A DNA stretch of 64,000 nt from Pseudophaeobacter arcticus DSM 23566 (GTDB lineage Bacteria > Pseudomonadota > Alphaproteobacteria > Rhodobacterales > Rhodobacteraceae), in the NCBI RefSeq assembly GCF_000473205.1, contig NZ_KI421507.1:1903945-1967944 (forward strand). The letters run 5' to 3'. Below the pieces are notes generated by a model. It saw only the letters and a program-made list of their open reading frames with translations. It ran no database searches and had not been told where the DNA came from. The first letter of the stretch is position 1. Each line of letters begins with the position of its first letter. Shown here in pieces: positions 8,872-17,102 of the stretch. The translations under genes were made by a program, and so were the position numbers.

Positions 8872-9767
8872 CTGCGGCTGCCCCCTGTGGTTTGGCCTGT
8901 GGTTCGGCCTGTGGATTTTGGCACCGCCATCACCCAGTCCTCGCCCGGGATATCGGGAAAGCCCTGATAGTTGATCAGATTGTTGAACTTCAAACGACAG
9001 CTCTGCATGGATTTGTCACATCCGGGCTCCAACCGCAGCTGATCCCCAGGCCGCAGCCCCCCGCGCAGCGCCTCCCACAGAGTGATCCGCCGTGCGTCCT
9101 TGAGCTGCTCATCCCGCTTGATGCTGCCCCAGAGCCCTATTGCCGCGCCGCTCAGCACTGTCAGACGCCCACCTGCAAACCAGCCCGGCTCAAACCCGGC
9201 GAGGCTTTGCCATTGAAAGGCGCTGTCTTTGGGTATCGTCTCGACCTGACCTTCAAAGGCGTAGCCCGAGGTTGTCAGATCAAAACGGCAGGCACCATCG
9301 CCCAGAACCGCAGTGCAGGGTTTCTGATAGATCCGTCCCAGAGGCTGGTTCAGGGCCTCGGTGAGGCCGCGCAGTTCCGCCTCAAAAGCGCCGCCCGCCC
9401 GGTGCAGCTCGCCAATGGTGCCGTGAAACTGCAGCCAGCGATCTGCGGTGTTTTTCCAGTTGACCAACCAACAGCTGAGGTCGGCCCCGTCAAAGCGCCC
9501 GGCCACAATATCAGCCTCACGCAGGGCGACATCACTCAGCGCCCCCTGCGCCGAAGAGTTATCAACGGAAAGCCCGGTGCTCTGCACCAGGGCGCGGGCG
9601 CTCAGCCCGGAACCCGCGATGAAACGCCAGTCCTCAAACGACAGATCCAGATCATGATCGGTAAAGCCAAACCGGGTTCCATCCTTGCGGGTCAGCCCCC
9701 AGCACCGTGCCAGGGTGGTGACACCCGTCTGTGTATGCGCCCAAAGGCCCTCAGCTGCTGTCGCCAT
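8868..9767 (-). CDS. GTA baseplate/hub protein, DUF2163 family (g13)
   Basis: A 299-residue tail protein of the phage_BR0599/DUF2163 type. Recognisable features are the N-terminal HTQTGVTTLARCW segment, the GFTDHDLDLSF block and the C-terminal PGCDKSMQSCRLKFNN cysteine motif; in the GTA particle its homologue builds the distal hub and binds an iron-sulphur cluster through such cysteines. The last residues (TGRTTGQTTG) are encoded by an in-frame 12-bp triplication at 8884-8919. The gene overlaps g12 by one base (TGATG) and g14 by four. Confidence 0.92.
   Translation of the reverse strand: MATAAEGLWAHTQTGVTTLARCWGLTRKDGTRFGFTDHDLDLSFEDWRFIAGSGLSARALVQSTGLSVDNSSAQGALSDVALREADIVAGRFDGADLSCWLVNWKNTADRWLQFHGTIGELHRAGGAFEAELRGLTEALNQPLGRIYQKPCTAVLGDGACRFDLTTSGYAFEGQVETIPKDSAFQWQSLAGFEPGWFAGGRLTVLSGAAIGLWGSIKRDEQLKDARRITLWEALRGGLRPGDQLRLEPGCDKSMQSCRLKFNNLINYQGFPDIPGEDWVMAVPKSTGRTTGQTTGGSRR
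8884..8919. repeat. In-frame 12-bp tandem repeat at the g13 3' end
   Basis: CCTGTGGTTTGG (8884-8895), CCTGTGGTTCGG (8896-8907) and the partial copy CCTGTGGATTTT (8908-8919); each unit is four codons and encodes the TGRTTGQTTG region of g13. Confidence 0.75.
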
Positions 9768-10399
9768 CAGACTCGCACCTCCACCACTGGCACATTGGGC
9801 ACATCCCCGGCCTGGAAAGAGGCAACACTGGTCAGGATCCTATCGGTATCAAAGCGCACCGGCACGTCAAATTCACAGCCCGCCACGATCTCAACCCCCT
9901 GTTCCGGCGGATAGCTCAGACGGATCAGGCCGGTGGTGGGATCCAGCGTGAAGTCAATATCTTCTTTCAGCTCTTCCTGCCCCAGCCCCAAACGAACCGT
10001 GCCCACTACCGGTTTGCTGAGGGGGCGCTGGTAGATGCTGTCGCCAGAGCGATAATTCTTGATCAGTTGAAAATCGCGCTGGGCGCCATCCCCCAGCCCA
10101 ATGACCTGATCGCGAAAATCCACCTCCGCCGAGGGGCGAGCGGATTTGTAATCGGACCAGTCTTTCCAGCGAAAGCCGTAAATCTGCCCCTGGCGGGCCT
10201 CAAAAAACGCAATCAGTGCTTCGATGTCATCCAGTGAGCGCAGCCCCAGCCCGGCATCATAGCGCCGTCGGGAATGGGCCCAGGGGGTGTTGCGTTCCTC
10301 AAACCCATTGGCCAGCGTCACCACATCACTGCGCCGCTCTGGCCCGCCAACCGAGCCAAAGCTCAGAGAGGCGGGAAATCTGATTTCGTGAAAACTCAT
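9767..10399 (-). CDS. GTA distal tail protein, DUF2460 family (g12)
   Basis: A 210-residue tail protein at the junction of tail tube and baseplate. The start MSFHEIRFPASLSFGS, the NGFEERNTPWAHSRRRYDAG segment and the IYGFRWKDWSDYKS block are characteristic of DUF2460. It starts 12 bases after g11 and overlaps the g13 start by one base. Length and order match the R. capsulatus-type cluster. Confidence 0.93.
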   Translation of the reverse strand: MSFHEIRFPASLSFGSVGGPERRSDVVTLANGFEERNTPWAHSRRRYDAGLGLRSLDDIEALIAFFEARQGQIYGFRWKDWSDYKSARPSAEVDFRDQVIGLGDGAQRDFQLIKNYRSGDSIYQRPLSKPVVGTVRLGLGQEELKEDIDFTLDPTTGLIRLSYPPEQGVEIVAGCEFDVPVRFDTDRILTSVASFQAGDVPNVPVVEVRV

Positions 10400-10411
10400 G
10401 GGAGTGCGCTC

Positions 10412-11068
10412 CTAACGGTTGCGATTGCCACGGCTCAGTGCGCGCGACAGTTGGGCGGCGATCTGGCCACGACTGCGCGCAAAACCCTGAACATCGGGGG
10501 TGCTGACATTCATCACCACGGTGGTGCCGCCGCCCTGCGAGCGCACGCCCAGGCTACCATCCGCGCCGCGGCTCAGCGGCAGAATGGCTTCGGGGCCTGC
10601 CTCGCCCATCAGCCCGGTGCCGCCACGCATCGGAAAACGGGTGGGGGCGCTGACGATACCACCGCGCGCAAAGGGAACCACCTGCCCCTGAGAAAACGCC
10701 GCGCCATTGGCAAAGGGCAAAAGCCCGCCAATCAGATCGCCAACCCCGGTGGAAATCAGCCCGCCAACGTGATCGGTGATCGGGCGCAGGGCGGCATTAT
10801 AGGTGGTTTTGACCAAAGAGCGCGCCAGACCATCCAGCGCCGAGGACAGGCTGTCGCCATCAAAAACCACCTGCTCAAAGGAGCGCCGCAACCCGCGCGA
10901 CAGCCCCCGTTCCAGAGTCTCGACATCCTTGCCGGTGGCTTCAAAAGCATCACGCACCCGGCGCAACTCTGCTTCAAAGCTGGCGGCCATCCCGGCGGCA
11001 TCGCCAAGCGTATCGCCAAGCGCCCCACTTTGGAGGTCCAACGCGGCAATGTCACGACTGTCAGCCAT
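10412..11068 (-). CDS. GTA tail tape-measure protein (g11)
   Basis: A 218-residue protein that sets tail length and probably takes part in DNA delivery. It is short for a tape measure, matching the very short tail of R. capsulatus-type GTAs. A helical N-terminal half (residues 20-90) is followed by a hydrophobic Gly-rich segment (VGGLISTGVGDLIGGLLPFANG), and the family motif GLMGEAGPEAILPLSRGADG lies near the C-terminus. AAAGGAT precedes the start at 11068. It follows the small chaperone-like gene g10.1 by 74 bases. Confidence 0.92.
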   Translation of the reverse strand: MADSRDIAALDLQSGALGDTLGDAAGMAASFEAELRRVRDAFEATGKDVETLERGLSRGLRRSFEQVVFDGDSLSSALDGLARSLVKTTYNAALRPITDHVGGLISTGVGDLIGGLLPFANGAAFSQGQVVPFARGGIVSAPTRFPMRGGTGLMGEAGPEAILPLSRGADGSLGVRSQGGGTTVVMNVSTPDVQGFARSRGQIAAQLSRALSRGNRNR

Positions 11069-11142
11069 GGTGCGATCCTTTGTGCACTGTGCCCGGCATC
11101 TCGCGATGCCAAAGCGGGAAAATTGAAACTTAGGGGGCGTGA

Positions 11143-11349
11143 TTATCCAGCTGCGGCGGAGGGTGGCGTCTGGTCAGGAAAGCGCCGCATCAGCGCCTGC
11201 AACCCACTTCGGTTCAGGCTTGGGGCCTGTGCCACTGGCGCGAGCAGCAATTGCAGCTCCAGCGGAGTGAGGTCCCAAAACTCTGCCGGGCGCAGCCGCA
11301 GCCCGCCCAGACCAGCCCGCATCAGGCCAGGCCAATCCAGCCCACTCAT
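11143..11349 (-). CDS. GTA small protein g10.1 (tail assembly chaperone-like)
   Basis: A 68-residue protein (MSGLDWPGLMRAG...) with the RPAEFWDLTPLELQLLL motif typical of the phage tail assembly chaperone family found between g10 and the tape measure. It overlaps g10 by four bases. By position, between tail tube and tape-measure genes, it matches the small chaperone made in many tailed phages. Confidence 0.88.
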   Translation of the reverse strand: MSGLDWPGLMRAGLGGLRLRPAEFWDLTPLELQLLLAPVAQAPSLNRSGLQALMRRFPDQTPPSAAAG

Positions 11350-11699
11350 GGCGCGACCTCCTGGCCCTGTGCCGCGGCCGGGAGCGAAAAACTGCGGGCC
11401 AGAAGTTGCGCCGCCACCCTAGCGGCCTCAACAGCACCGCCGGCAATCTCTGCCCCGGCCAAATCCAAAACCTCCAGATCATGGCCGCCGCCCTCCAGAC
11501 CAGCCGTCAGCAGCGCAAGAATATCAGCCGCAGAAAATCGTCCTGTTTCAAAGCGCTGTACCAGCGCCACCAGCGATCCCTCCTGCAGCTGCATCTCCAG
11601 CCGCGCCAATGCCCCCAGGGTGAGACGCAGCACAAAGGGGCTGTCATTGATGACCAGCGTCACCTCACCCCGCCAGGGGTTTTCAGGCTTTTGTTGCAT
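11346..11699 (-). CDS. GTA protein g10 (tail chaperone/GTA-gp10 family)
   Basis: A 117-residue protein with the family's LVINDSPFVLRLTLGALARLE start and a helical C-terminal half (FSAADILALLTAGLEGGG). It is part of the tail-assembly module, located between the major tail protein and g10.1. It begins three bases after the g9 stop and overlaps g10.1, so expression is probably coupled. Confidence 0.9.
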   Translation of the reverse strand: MQQKPENPWRGEVTLVINDSPFVLRLTLGALARLEMQLQEGSLVALVQRFETGRFSAADILALLTAGLEGGGHDLEVLDLAGAEIAGGAVEAARVAAQLLARSFSLPAAAQGQEVAP

Positions 11700-11702
11700 G
11701 GC

Positions 11703-12116
11703 TCACGCCGCCGTAAAGCTGAGCGCGCCAGCACTCGCCAGGGAGAGCTCATAGGTGGCTTCGCCATTATGGCTGCCGACATAGTCCAGCGCAGTCACCT
11801 GAAACGGCCCCTGCACGGTGCCAAAGTCCGGCACCACCACCTGGCAATCCGGCGTCACCCCGTCAAAGAACAGCTGGCGCGCCCGCTCATCGGTGGTTTC
11901 ATCGCGAAACACCCCCGACCCTGAGATCGAGGCAGAGCGCACCCCGGCGCCCGCCAGCAGCTCGCGCCAGCCGCCCTGGCTTTCGAGACTGGTGACATCG
12001 ACAGTTTCGGCGTTAAAGCTGATCCGCGTGGCCCGCAGCCCCGCCAGTGTTTCAAACTGACCATCGCCGGTCATATCCACCTTGATCAACAGATCCTTAC
12101 CATTCTGGGTAGCCAT
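11703..12116 (-). CDS. GTA major tail protein, TP901-1 family (g9)
   Basis: A 137-residue tube subunit. The N-terminal MATQNGKDLLIKVD, the INAETVDVT-like segment (FNAETVDVTSLESQGGW) and LLAGAGVRSASISGSGVF are signatures of TP901-1-type major tail proteins. It follows the DUF3168 gene by about 70 bases, which include GGGGGC before the start. Expected to be one of the most abundant GTA proteins. Confidence 0.94.
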   Translation of the reverse strand: MATQNGKDLLIKVDMTGDGQFETLAGLRATRISFNAETVDVTSLESQGGWRELLAGAGVRSASISGSGVFRDETTDERARQLFFDGVTPDCQVVVPDFGTVQGPFQVTALDYVGSHNGEATYELSLASAGALSFTAA

Positions 12117-12186
12117 GACAGCGCCCCCTTTCTAACTGAGTGAGTGTATGGGTTGGTATTTGTCTGCAAAAACTGAAACTTAGAGC

Positions 12187-12594
12187 TCAGCTGTCTTCCA
12201 CCCGCGCGGCAAAAAGCAGGGTAATGCTGCGACCGCCGTCTTGCAGGCGCTGGGCGCTGGCGCGTTCAAACCAGATTCCCACCAGCCGCCCCCGGCTGAG
12301 GCTCAGCGGCGCATCAACCAGCGCATCACAGATCGCGGCGGCGGCCTCCTTGGCGACGATAAAGCCGGCGCTGCTGGTGAAAACGCTGATGGTAAAGCGG
12401 TGGCGGGCGCCCTGACCGCTGGCGTCTGAACGATCCAGAACCTCTTCGGAACCCAAAACCGCGTAGATCTGCGGCAGGCTGCCCGTCGGCATGGCGTCAA
12501 ACAGATCAGAGCCAAGGGCCGCCGTCACCCCGGCATCAGCCGTCAGGTGCTGAAACACAGACTGCTGCAATGCACTGGCCAGCGCATAGGTCAT
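12187..12594 (-). CDS. GTA tail terminator-like protein, DUF3168 (g8)
   Basis: A 135-residue protein of the DUF3168 family, which corresponds to tail-completion proteins. It starts MTYALASALQQSVFQHL at 12594, where ATG overlaps the g7 stop by four bases (ATGA); the upstream extension to 12621 is unlikely. The body has the LPQIYAVLGSEEVLDRSDASG and HRFTISVFTSS segments typical of the family. Confidence 0.92.
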   Translation of the reverse strand: MTYALASALQQSVFQHLTADAGVTAALGSDLFDAMPTGSLPQIYAVLGSEEVLDRSDASGQGARHRFTISVFTSSAGFIVAKEAAAAICDALVDAPLSLSRGRLVGIWFERASAQRLQDGGRSITLLFAARVEDS

Positions 12595-12938
12595 GGCGCC
12601 ACCTCCTCGATACATTGACAATTTAGATAGCGCCCGCCCGGGTCTGCCTCGCTGACCGCTTCGATGCGGAACAGGCGCTGGCCTTGGCGAAACCGCTGAC
12701 CGGGGCGCGGACGCGACAGGCTGCCCTGTGGCGTGGCGCGCAGGGTGATCTTGTAGCGCTGCAGGGACAGGCTGCCGCCCTCTTGCCCGGCGGTGCGCCC
12801 CGTTTGGGCGCTCAGCTCGGCCCAGACCACCCCCAACGGTGCCCAGCTTTCGCTATAGCCCCCAGCCCCATCGCTGAGCCGCTGCGGGTCTTCCAACAGC
12901 AGCCGTCGGCGCAGCTGCGGTGCCAGACTGTGGGTCAT
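12591..12938 (-). CDS. GTA head-tail adaptor / head closure protein (g7)
   Basis: A 115-residue phage head-tail joining protein. The LEDPQRLSDGAGGYSESW and YKITLRATPQG segments and the C-terminal GQRLFRIEAVSEADP are typical of SPP1 gp16-like adaptors. It overlaps both its neighbours by four bases, consistent with a tightly coupled assembly module. Confidence 0.92.
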   Translation of the reverse strand: MTHSLAPQLRRRLLLEDPQRLSDGAGGYSESWAPLGVVWAELSAQTGRTAGQEGGSLSLQRYKITLRATPQGSLSRPRPGQRFRQGQRLFRIEAVSEADPGGRYLNCQCIEEVAP

Positions 12939-13540
12939 GACGTCCCCCCCGCCGAAAGCCGCAAATGACGATAGCGATCAATCAGGCTGACAACGCCAAA
13001 GGGCATGCAGCCGCCATGCAGGCCCGTGTCATCGCGGTATGCGTAATAATGGGCCGCCAACATCAACACCGCCTGGGCCAGATCATGGGGCAGCGCCTGC
13101 CAGTTGGTGGCCATCCCTGCGGTCAGCGTAATCTCCAGCCGGGCACCGTTTTCCAGACGCGGCAGCGATCCTGCGCGGGGGTGTAGGCGGGGCTGCTGGC
13201 TGTCGGATTCCACCCAAAAGGTTTCGGGTGCCAAGGCCGAGGGATCGCCTTCAGCATCAAACAGCGTTGCCAAGGTCAGAGACAGAACCGGGGCAAGCGG
13301 CAGCGCCGCCCAGTCGAGCCGCCGCCAACCGGTAATCACCCAGAGGAAATCGCGCTGCAACAGCGCCTTGCCGGTGCGGTTTTCAATCGCCGCCAGAGAG
13401 GCCCGCAAAAACCCGGTCAATACACTGTCCTGCAAGTCGTCTTCGCCAAAGCCGGTTCCCAGTCGCAGGTGCGCCTTAAAGGCCTCCAGCGGCAGGGCCG
13501 TATCCGGCACCGGTGTCACTTCGCTCAACATCATCATCAA
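12935..13540 (-). CDS. GTA head-tail connector protein (g6)
   Basis: A 201-residue protein of the phage gp6-like connector family, expected to bind the portal ring. It has LEAFKAHLRLGTGFGEDD and a helical C-terminal part with LPHDLAQAVLMLAAHYYAYRDD. The start holds four in-frame ATGs in tandem (MMMM), so initiation could use any from 13540 to 13531; GGAG lies 3 bases before the first and 9 before the third. A 159-base gap with a strong hairpin separates it from the capsid gene. Confidence 0.92.
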   Translation of the reverse strand: MMMMLSEVTPVPDTALPLEAFKAHLRLGTGFGEDDLQDSVLTGFLRASLAAIENRTGKALLQRDFLWVITGWRRLDWAALPLAPVLSLTLATLFDAEGDPSALAPETFWVESDSQQPRLHPRAGSLPRLENGARLEITLTAGMATNWQALPHDLAQAVLMLAAHYYAYRDDTGLHGGCMPFGVVSLIDRYRHLRLSAGGTS

Positions 13541-13660
13541 CTCCGCGGGCTCAGATCCCCAAGATGTCCCAATCTGGTTCAGCGGGCACGCAAGGCTCTC
13601 TGCCGCTCGGACGGAGGGGGAGCAGCTAGACGACAGAAAACCAGGGAATGCGTACCCGCC

Positions 13661-13684
13661 GGGGAACCGGGCTGCCGGTTCCCC
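13661..13684 (-). terminator. Strong hairpin directly after the capsid gene
   Basis: Arms GGGGAACCGG (13661-13670) and CCGGTTCCCC (13675-13684) are perfect reverse complements around a 4-base loop, 15 bases past the capsid stop on the minus strand. No T-run follows, so it may act as a leaky attenuator or 3' stabiliser that favours capsid over downstream genes. Confidence 0.55.
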
Positions 13685-13699
13685 ATTCAGCCAAAGCAG

Positions 13700-14881
13700 T
13701 TAGCTCAGGCCGAATTTCAGCAGTTTGATGGCTGCAAAATCGCTGACATCGCCGCCCACCCGTTTGGTGGCGTAAAACAGCACATGGGGTTTGGCGCTAA
13801 AGGGATCGCGCAGCACCCGCAGATCGGGGCGTTCCGCAATGGTATAGCCAGCGGCAAAATCACCAAAGGCCAGCGACAGGCTACCCGAGGCGGCATCCGG
13901 CATGTCTTCGGCAATCAGCACCGGATAGCCAAGCAGGCGCGCAGGTTCACCTGCCGCCAGTCCGTCGGACCACAGAAAGCGGCCATCCGCGTCTTTCAGC
14001 TTGCGCACCAGGCCTGCGGTTTTGGAGTTCATCACAAAGCTGGCGTTGGCGCGATACCGCGCCCCCAGAGCGTAGACCAGATCAATGATGGCGTCGCCAT
14101 CCCCAATGCCACCATCATCCCCTGACGCGACATAGCCAAGGCTTCCCCAGCTCCAGCTGCCATTTTCCACCGTCGGATGGGTCAGAATACCCGTTGGCTT
14201 GTCGATGCCATCGCCGGTCAGAAAGGCCGCAGCTTCGGCGCGGGAGAACTTGTCGGCGATGCGCCCGGCCAGCCAGCCTTCGATGTCAAAGGCGCTGTCG
14301 TCCAGCAGCCGCTGCGAGGCCTTGGGCAGCGCACTCAGCTCATGCAGGGCAATGGTGATCCGGTCGATCACCGGTGTGCCGCTCTCCACAGTTGGGTCGG
14401 TCTCGGTGGCCCAGCCCGCCCCGGTGTCGCTGTGATCAATCAACACATCGAACGAGGTGGCCTCCACGCTCACCACCGTGGCCACAGCCCGGATCGACGC
14501 GGTGGACTGCAGCACAGATTTCACCGTCTCCGAGGTCTGCGGATCCACCAGATAGCCGCCATCACTGTTGACAGTGGTCGACAAGGCCTTGCTTTCAGGC
14601 ATCAGGCCACGAAGGGCACTGTCGTCGCCGGTCCGGATGTAGCCACAAAAGGCCTTTTGGTGGGGAGCCTGCTCTGCGCTTGCGGCTGCAAGATGCGGGC
14701 GCACTGCCCGGTTTGTCTTTCGATCCAGCATGGTCATTCGCTCTTCCGTCTGTTTGAATTTTACTTTCACAACGTCCTGAAACCCTTTGAACTCCCGCAG
14801 AAACCCTGACATCGCCTGGGTGACTTCCTGGGTCAAAGGAGCTGCCTGGTTGGCCAAGTCCGGGGTATCCCTCTTAGTCAT
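13700..14881 (-). CDS. GTA major capsid protein, HK97 fold (g5)
   Basis: A 393-residue major capsid protein. The N-terminal 70 residues form the predicted coiled-coil delta/scaffold domain (LREFKGFQDVVKVKFKQTEER) that the prohead protease removes. The HK97 fold follows (STTVNSDGGYLVDPQTSE, LPKASQRLLDDSAFDIEGWL, FLTGDGIDKPTGIL). It overlaps the protease gene by eight bases. A strong hairpin just after the stop may raise its relative expression. Confidence 0.96.
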   Translation of the reverse strand: MTKRDTPDLANQAAPLTQEVTQAMSGFLREFKGFQDVVKVKFKQTEERMTMLDRKTNRAVRPHLAAASAEQAPHQKAFCGYIRTGDDSALRGLMPESKALSTTVNSDGGYLVDPQTSETVKSVLQSTASIRAVATVVSVEATSFDVLIDHSDTGAGWATETDPTVESGTPVIDRITIALHELSALPKASQRLLDDSAFDIEGWLAGRIADKFSRAEAAAFLTGDGIDKPTGILTHPTVENGSWSWGSLGYVASGDDGGIGDGDAIIDLVYALGARYRANASFVMNSKTAGLVRKLKDADGRFLWSDGLAAGEPARLLGYPVLIAEDMPDAASGSLSLAFGDFAAGYTIAERPDLRVLRDPFSAKPHVLFYATKRVGGDVSDFAAIKLLKFGLS

Positions 14882-15470
14882 GTTTTTGTCCTGTTCTGTT
14901 CAAGGTTGGGGAAAGAATCATACGGTTCAGATCGCGGCTGGCCCGGCGCAGATCAGCAGCAAGTTGCCGCAGCTTGCGCTCTTCGGCATCGGATTTCTGG
15001 CCCATCACCCGCGCCGTTGGCAGCATCGGAAAGGTCACCAGGGAGACTTCCCAAAGCTCAACCTCGGTGAGCACCCGGCCGCCATCCTCGCCCCTGTGGG
15101 CGCGCTTGGTCCGGTAGCCGATCGACAGGCCTTCGATTGCGCCCGCAGCGATCAGCGCCGCCGCTTCGGCCCCGCGTGAAATTTCCGTCAGCAGGCGGCC
15201 TTTGACCCAAAGCCCACGCGTGTCTTCGCGCAGCTCTTCCCAGACACCAATTGGCTGGGCGGGATCGTGCTGCCACAACATCTTAACCCGACAGCCAGAG
15301 GCCGCGAGGCGCTGCAGCGAGGCGCCATAGGCCCCCGGTGCGACGCGATCTCCGCCCTGATCGGCCTCGCCAAACAGGCTTGCGTACCCCTGGATCACGC
15401 TGTCGTCCTGAACCGTCAGCATCTCCCCAAAGCGCGAAAACTTATGTTCAAATCCTGCCTCAACCACCAT
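14874..15470 (-). CDS. GTA prohead protease, HK97 family (g4)
   Basis: A 198-residue serine protease that matures the capsid. The family blocks are visible: GYASLFGEADQGGDRVAPGAY, KMLWQHDPAQPIGVWEEL (catalytic His) and GLSIGYRT (catalytic Ser), followed by ELWEVSLVTFPMLPTARV. It lies between the small g3.5 gene and the capsid gene and overlaps the latter by eight bases. Confidence 0.95.
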   Translation of the reverse strand: MVVEAGFEHKFSRFGEMLTVQDDSVIQGYASLFGEADQGGDRVAPGAYGASLQRLAASGCRVKMLWQHDPAQPIGVWEELREDTRGLWVKGRLLTEISRGAEAAALIAAGAIEGLSIGYRTKRAHRGEDGGRVLTEVELWEVSLVTFPMLPTARVMGQKSDAEERKLRQLAADLRRASRDLNRMILSPTLNRTGQKHD

Positions 15471-15502
15471 TGAATAACCTCACTTAACCTGTTGTAAACA
15501 CG

Positions 15503-15721
15503 TCAATTCATCGCCAGAAGAGATTGAAATGCCCGTGTCAGTATCACTGCGGCCACGCCATAGACCGTCAGCCAAAGGCGCCGCTCCATCCGCTCCAACA
15601 GCTGCTCCAGTTGCTGCTGCCGACGTTCAAGTGCCTGCAATTGGATCTCGATGACCTTTTCATGCGCCGACAACCTCAGCCCCGGCGCACAGTCAAACGG
15701 TGGCATGGGATATTCAGCCAT
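15503..15721 (-). CDS. GTA small membrane protein g3.5
   Basis: A 72-residue protein starting at 15721, eight bases inside the end of the portal gene. It has a heptad-like Gln/Glu/Leu-rich helix (ALERRQQQLEQLLERMERR) followed by one hydrophobic segment (LTVYGVAAVILTRAFQSLLA) near the C-terminus. This matches the small gene between portal and protease in R. capsulatus-type clusters. Role unknown. The upstream extension to 15850 overlaps the portal in a different frame and is rejected. Confidence 0.8.
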   Translation of the reverse strand: MAEYPMPPFDCAPGLRLSAHEKVIEIQLQALERRQQQLEQLLERMERRLWLTVYGVAAVILTRAFQSLLAMN

Positions 15722-16925
15722 CCAGCTCGCCCTCGGGCAGCGGTGGCAGGCCAAGCAATTTGCGTTTCTCTGCCTGGCTGAGGAAATCCGCAGCCGAGAC
15801 CCGCTGCCATTGCCGCTCACGCTCTTCGGAGAGCGCTGAGACTTGATCAAGGTCGGGCTTTAGTTCGATGATTTCATTGCCAAACCCAGAGAGCCATTCA
15901 GACAGTCCCGCCGCAATCCGGGTCACCAGGGGCACCACGGTCAGGCGATAGAAGGCCCGGTTTGCCTCCTGGTAATTGGAATAGGCCGTGTCGCCCGGCA
16001 GGCCCAACAGCATCGGCGGCACCCCAAAGGCCAGGGCAATTTCACGCGCCGCGGCTTCTTTGGTCTTTTGAAACTCCATATCCGAGGGCGAAAACCCCAT
16101 GGGTTTCCAGTCCAACCCGCCCTCCAGCACCATGGGTCGCCCGGCATTTCGTGCGCCTTGAAAGTTGGCCTCGACCTCTTCGCTAAGGCGGCGAAACTGG
16201 TCATCTGACAGGCTGCCCTGGCCATCGGTCCCGGCCCAGACCAGCGCCCCGGACGGGCGTGCTGCATTGTCCAAAAGCCCCTTTGACCATTGTGAGGCTG
16301 CGGAATGCACATCCAGCGACAGCGCCGCCGCCTGCAGCGGTGCAAGCCCGTAGTGATCATCCTGCGGGTGGAAGTTTTTCAGATGCAGCACTGCGGTCCG
16401 ACTATCTTCGCAGGCAAAGCGGTGTTTGCGCCCCCCCACAGTATAGTCATAGGCCTGTGGCCAGCCGTCGGGACCGGGTACAAGTGTCATGCGGTCAGGG
16501 CGCAGCAGATGCAGCTCCGAGGGCCAGCCTTCCGCCTCGCTCACCGCCTCGACATAGACGTTTCCCGACAGCATCAGATGGCCAAACAGGCTCTCAAAAA
16601 AGTCCTGCCGCGTCTGCGCCCCATTGGGGCGGGTGATAAGCGACAGCAGCGGGTGGGTCTCATAGCGCTGCGCGGCGTCCTGAACCACCAGCGGCAGGGC
16701 CGCTGCCGCCTCGATCACCATACGAACGGCGCGAAACCCAACCGGATTTCCCAGGTAGCCAAGCCGCGTCAAAGAGCTGGTATCGCGGGCAGCCAGCGAG
16801 AAGGCGCCGCCGCCCTGCCAGGCAATGCCACGGGCGGCAGTGCTGGCCTTGGTTTGCGTCACTGTGGCCGATGAGGCCAGGGGCTCGCTGGGCTGTTTCT
16901 TGCGCCAGGGTAGGTCAAACCTCAT
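15714..16925 (-). CDS. GTA portal protein (g3)
   Basis: A 403-residue HK97-type portal subunit forming the DNA entry ring. The family motifs RTRADFFESLFGHLML-like (RQDFFESLFGHLMLSGN), VPPMLLGLPGDTAYSNYQEANRAFY and the DLDQVSALSEER tail are present. The start at 16925 (MRFDLPWRKKQ) has AAGGAG six bases upstream; the longer frame to 17024 lacks a better site. It is separated from the large terminase by 177 AT-rich bases, the largest gap in the head module. Confidence 0.94.
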   Translation of the reverse strand: MRFDLPWRKKQPSEPLASSATVTQTKASTAARGIAWQGGGAFSLAARDTSSLTRLGYLGNPVGFRAVRMVIEAAAALPLVVQDAAQRYETHPLLSLITRPNGAQTRQDFFESLFGHLMLSGNVYVEAVSEAEGWPSELHLLRPDRMTLVPGPDGWPQAYDYTVGGRKHRFACEDSRTAVLHLKNFHPQDDHYGLAPLQAAALSLDVHSAASQWSKGLLDNAARPSGALVWAGTDGQGSLSDDQFRRLSEEVEANFQGARNAGRPMVLEGGLDWKPMGFSPSDMEFQKTKEAAAREIALAFGVPPMLLGLPGDTAYSNYQEANRAFYRLTVVPLVTRIAAGLSEWLSGFGNEIIELKPDLDQVSALSEERERQWQRVSAADFLSQAEKRKLLGLPPLPEGELDG

Positions 16926-17102
16926 GGGCCGCTCCTTTGATCCATCATCCGGGCATCGCGCCCTTTGCTGGAGAACAGATATGAGCTGCGGAGCTGAACA
17001 TCCTCCAAGCGCGCCGTTCCACACAAAGGAAACGCAGGACGTAATATTCTGTATTTACTTATTAATTACAGATACCCCGGTGTTGCATTCCGCCGCGTGG
17101 CG
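16926..17102 (-). promoter_or_regulatory. AT-rich gap between terminase and portal genes
   Basis: No ORF. The stretch 17040-17080 is strongly AT-rich in an otherwise GC-rich cluster and contains imperfect dyad symmetry (CTGTA...TACAG). It could be an internal promoter or regulator site for the head genes; no clear -35/-10 pair can be assigned. Confidence 0.35.

Noticed and set aside
7507..9914. Overlapping plus-strand ORFs rich in Pro and Arg
   Set aside because: Shadows of g13-g15; composition is typical of antisense frames in GC-rich DNA.
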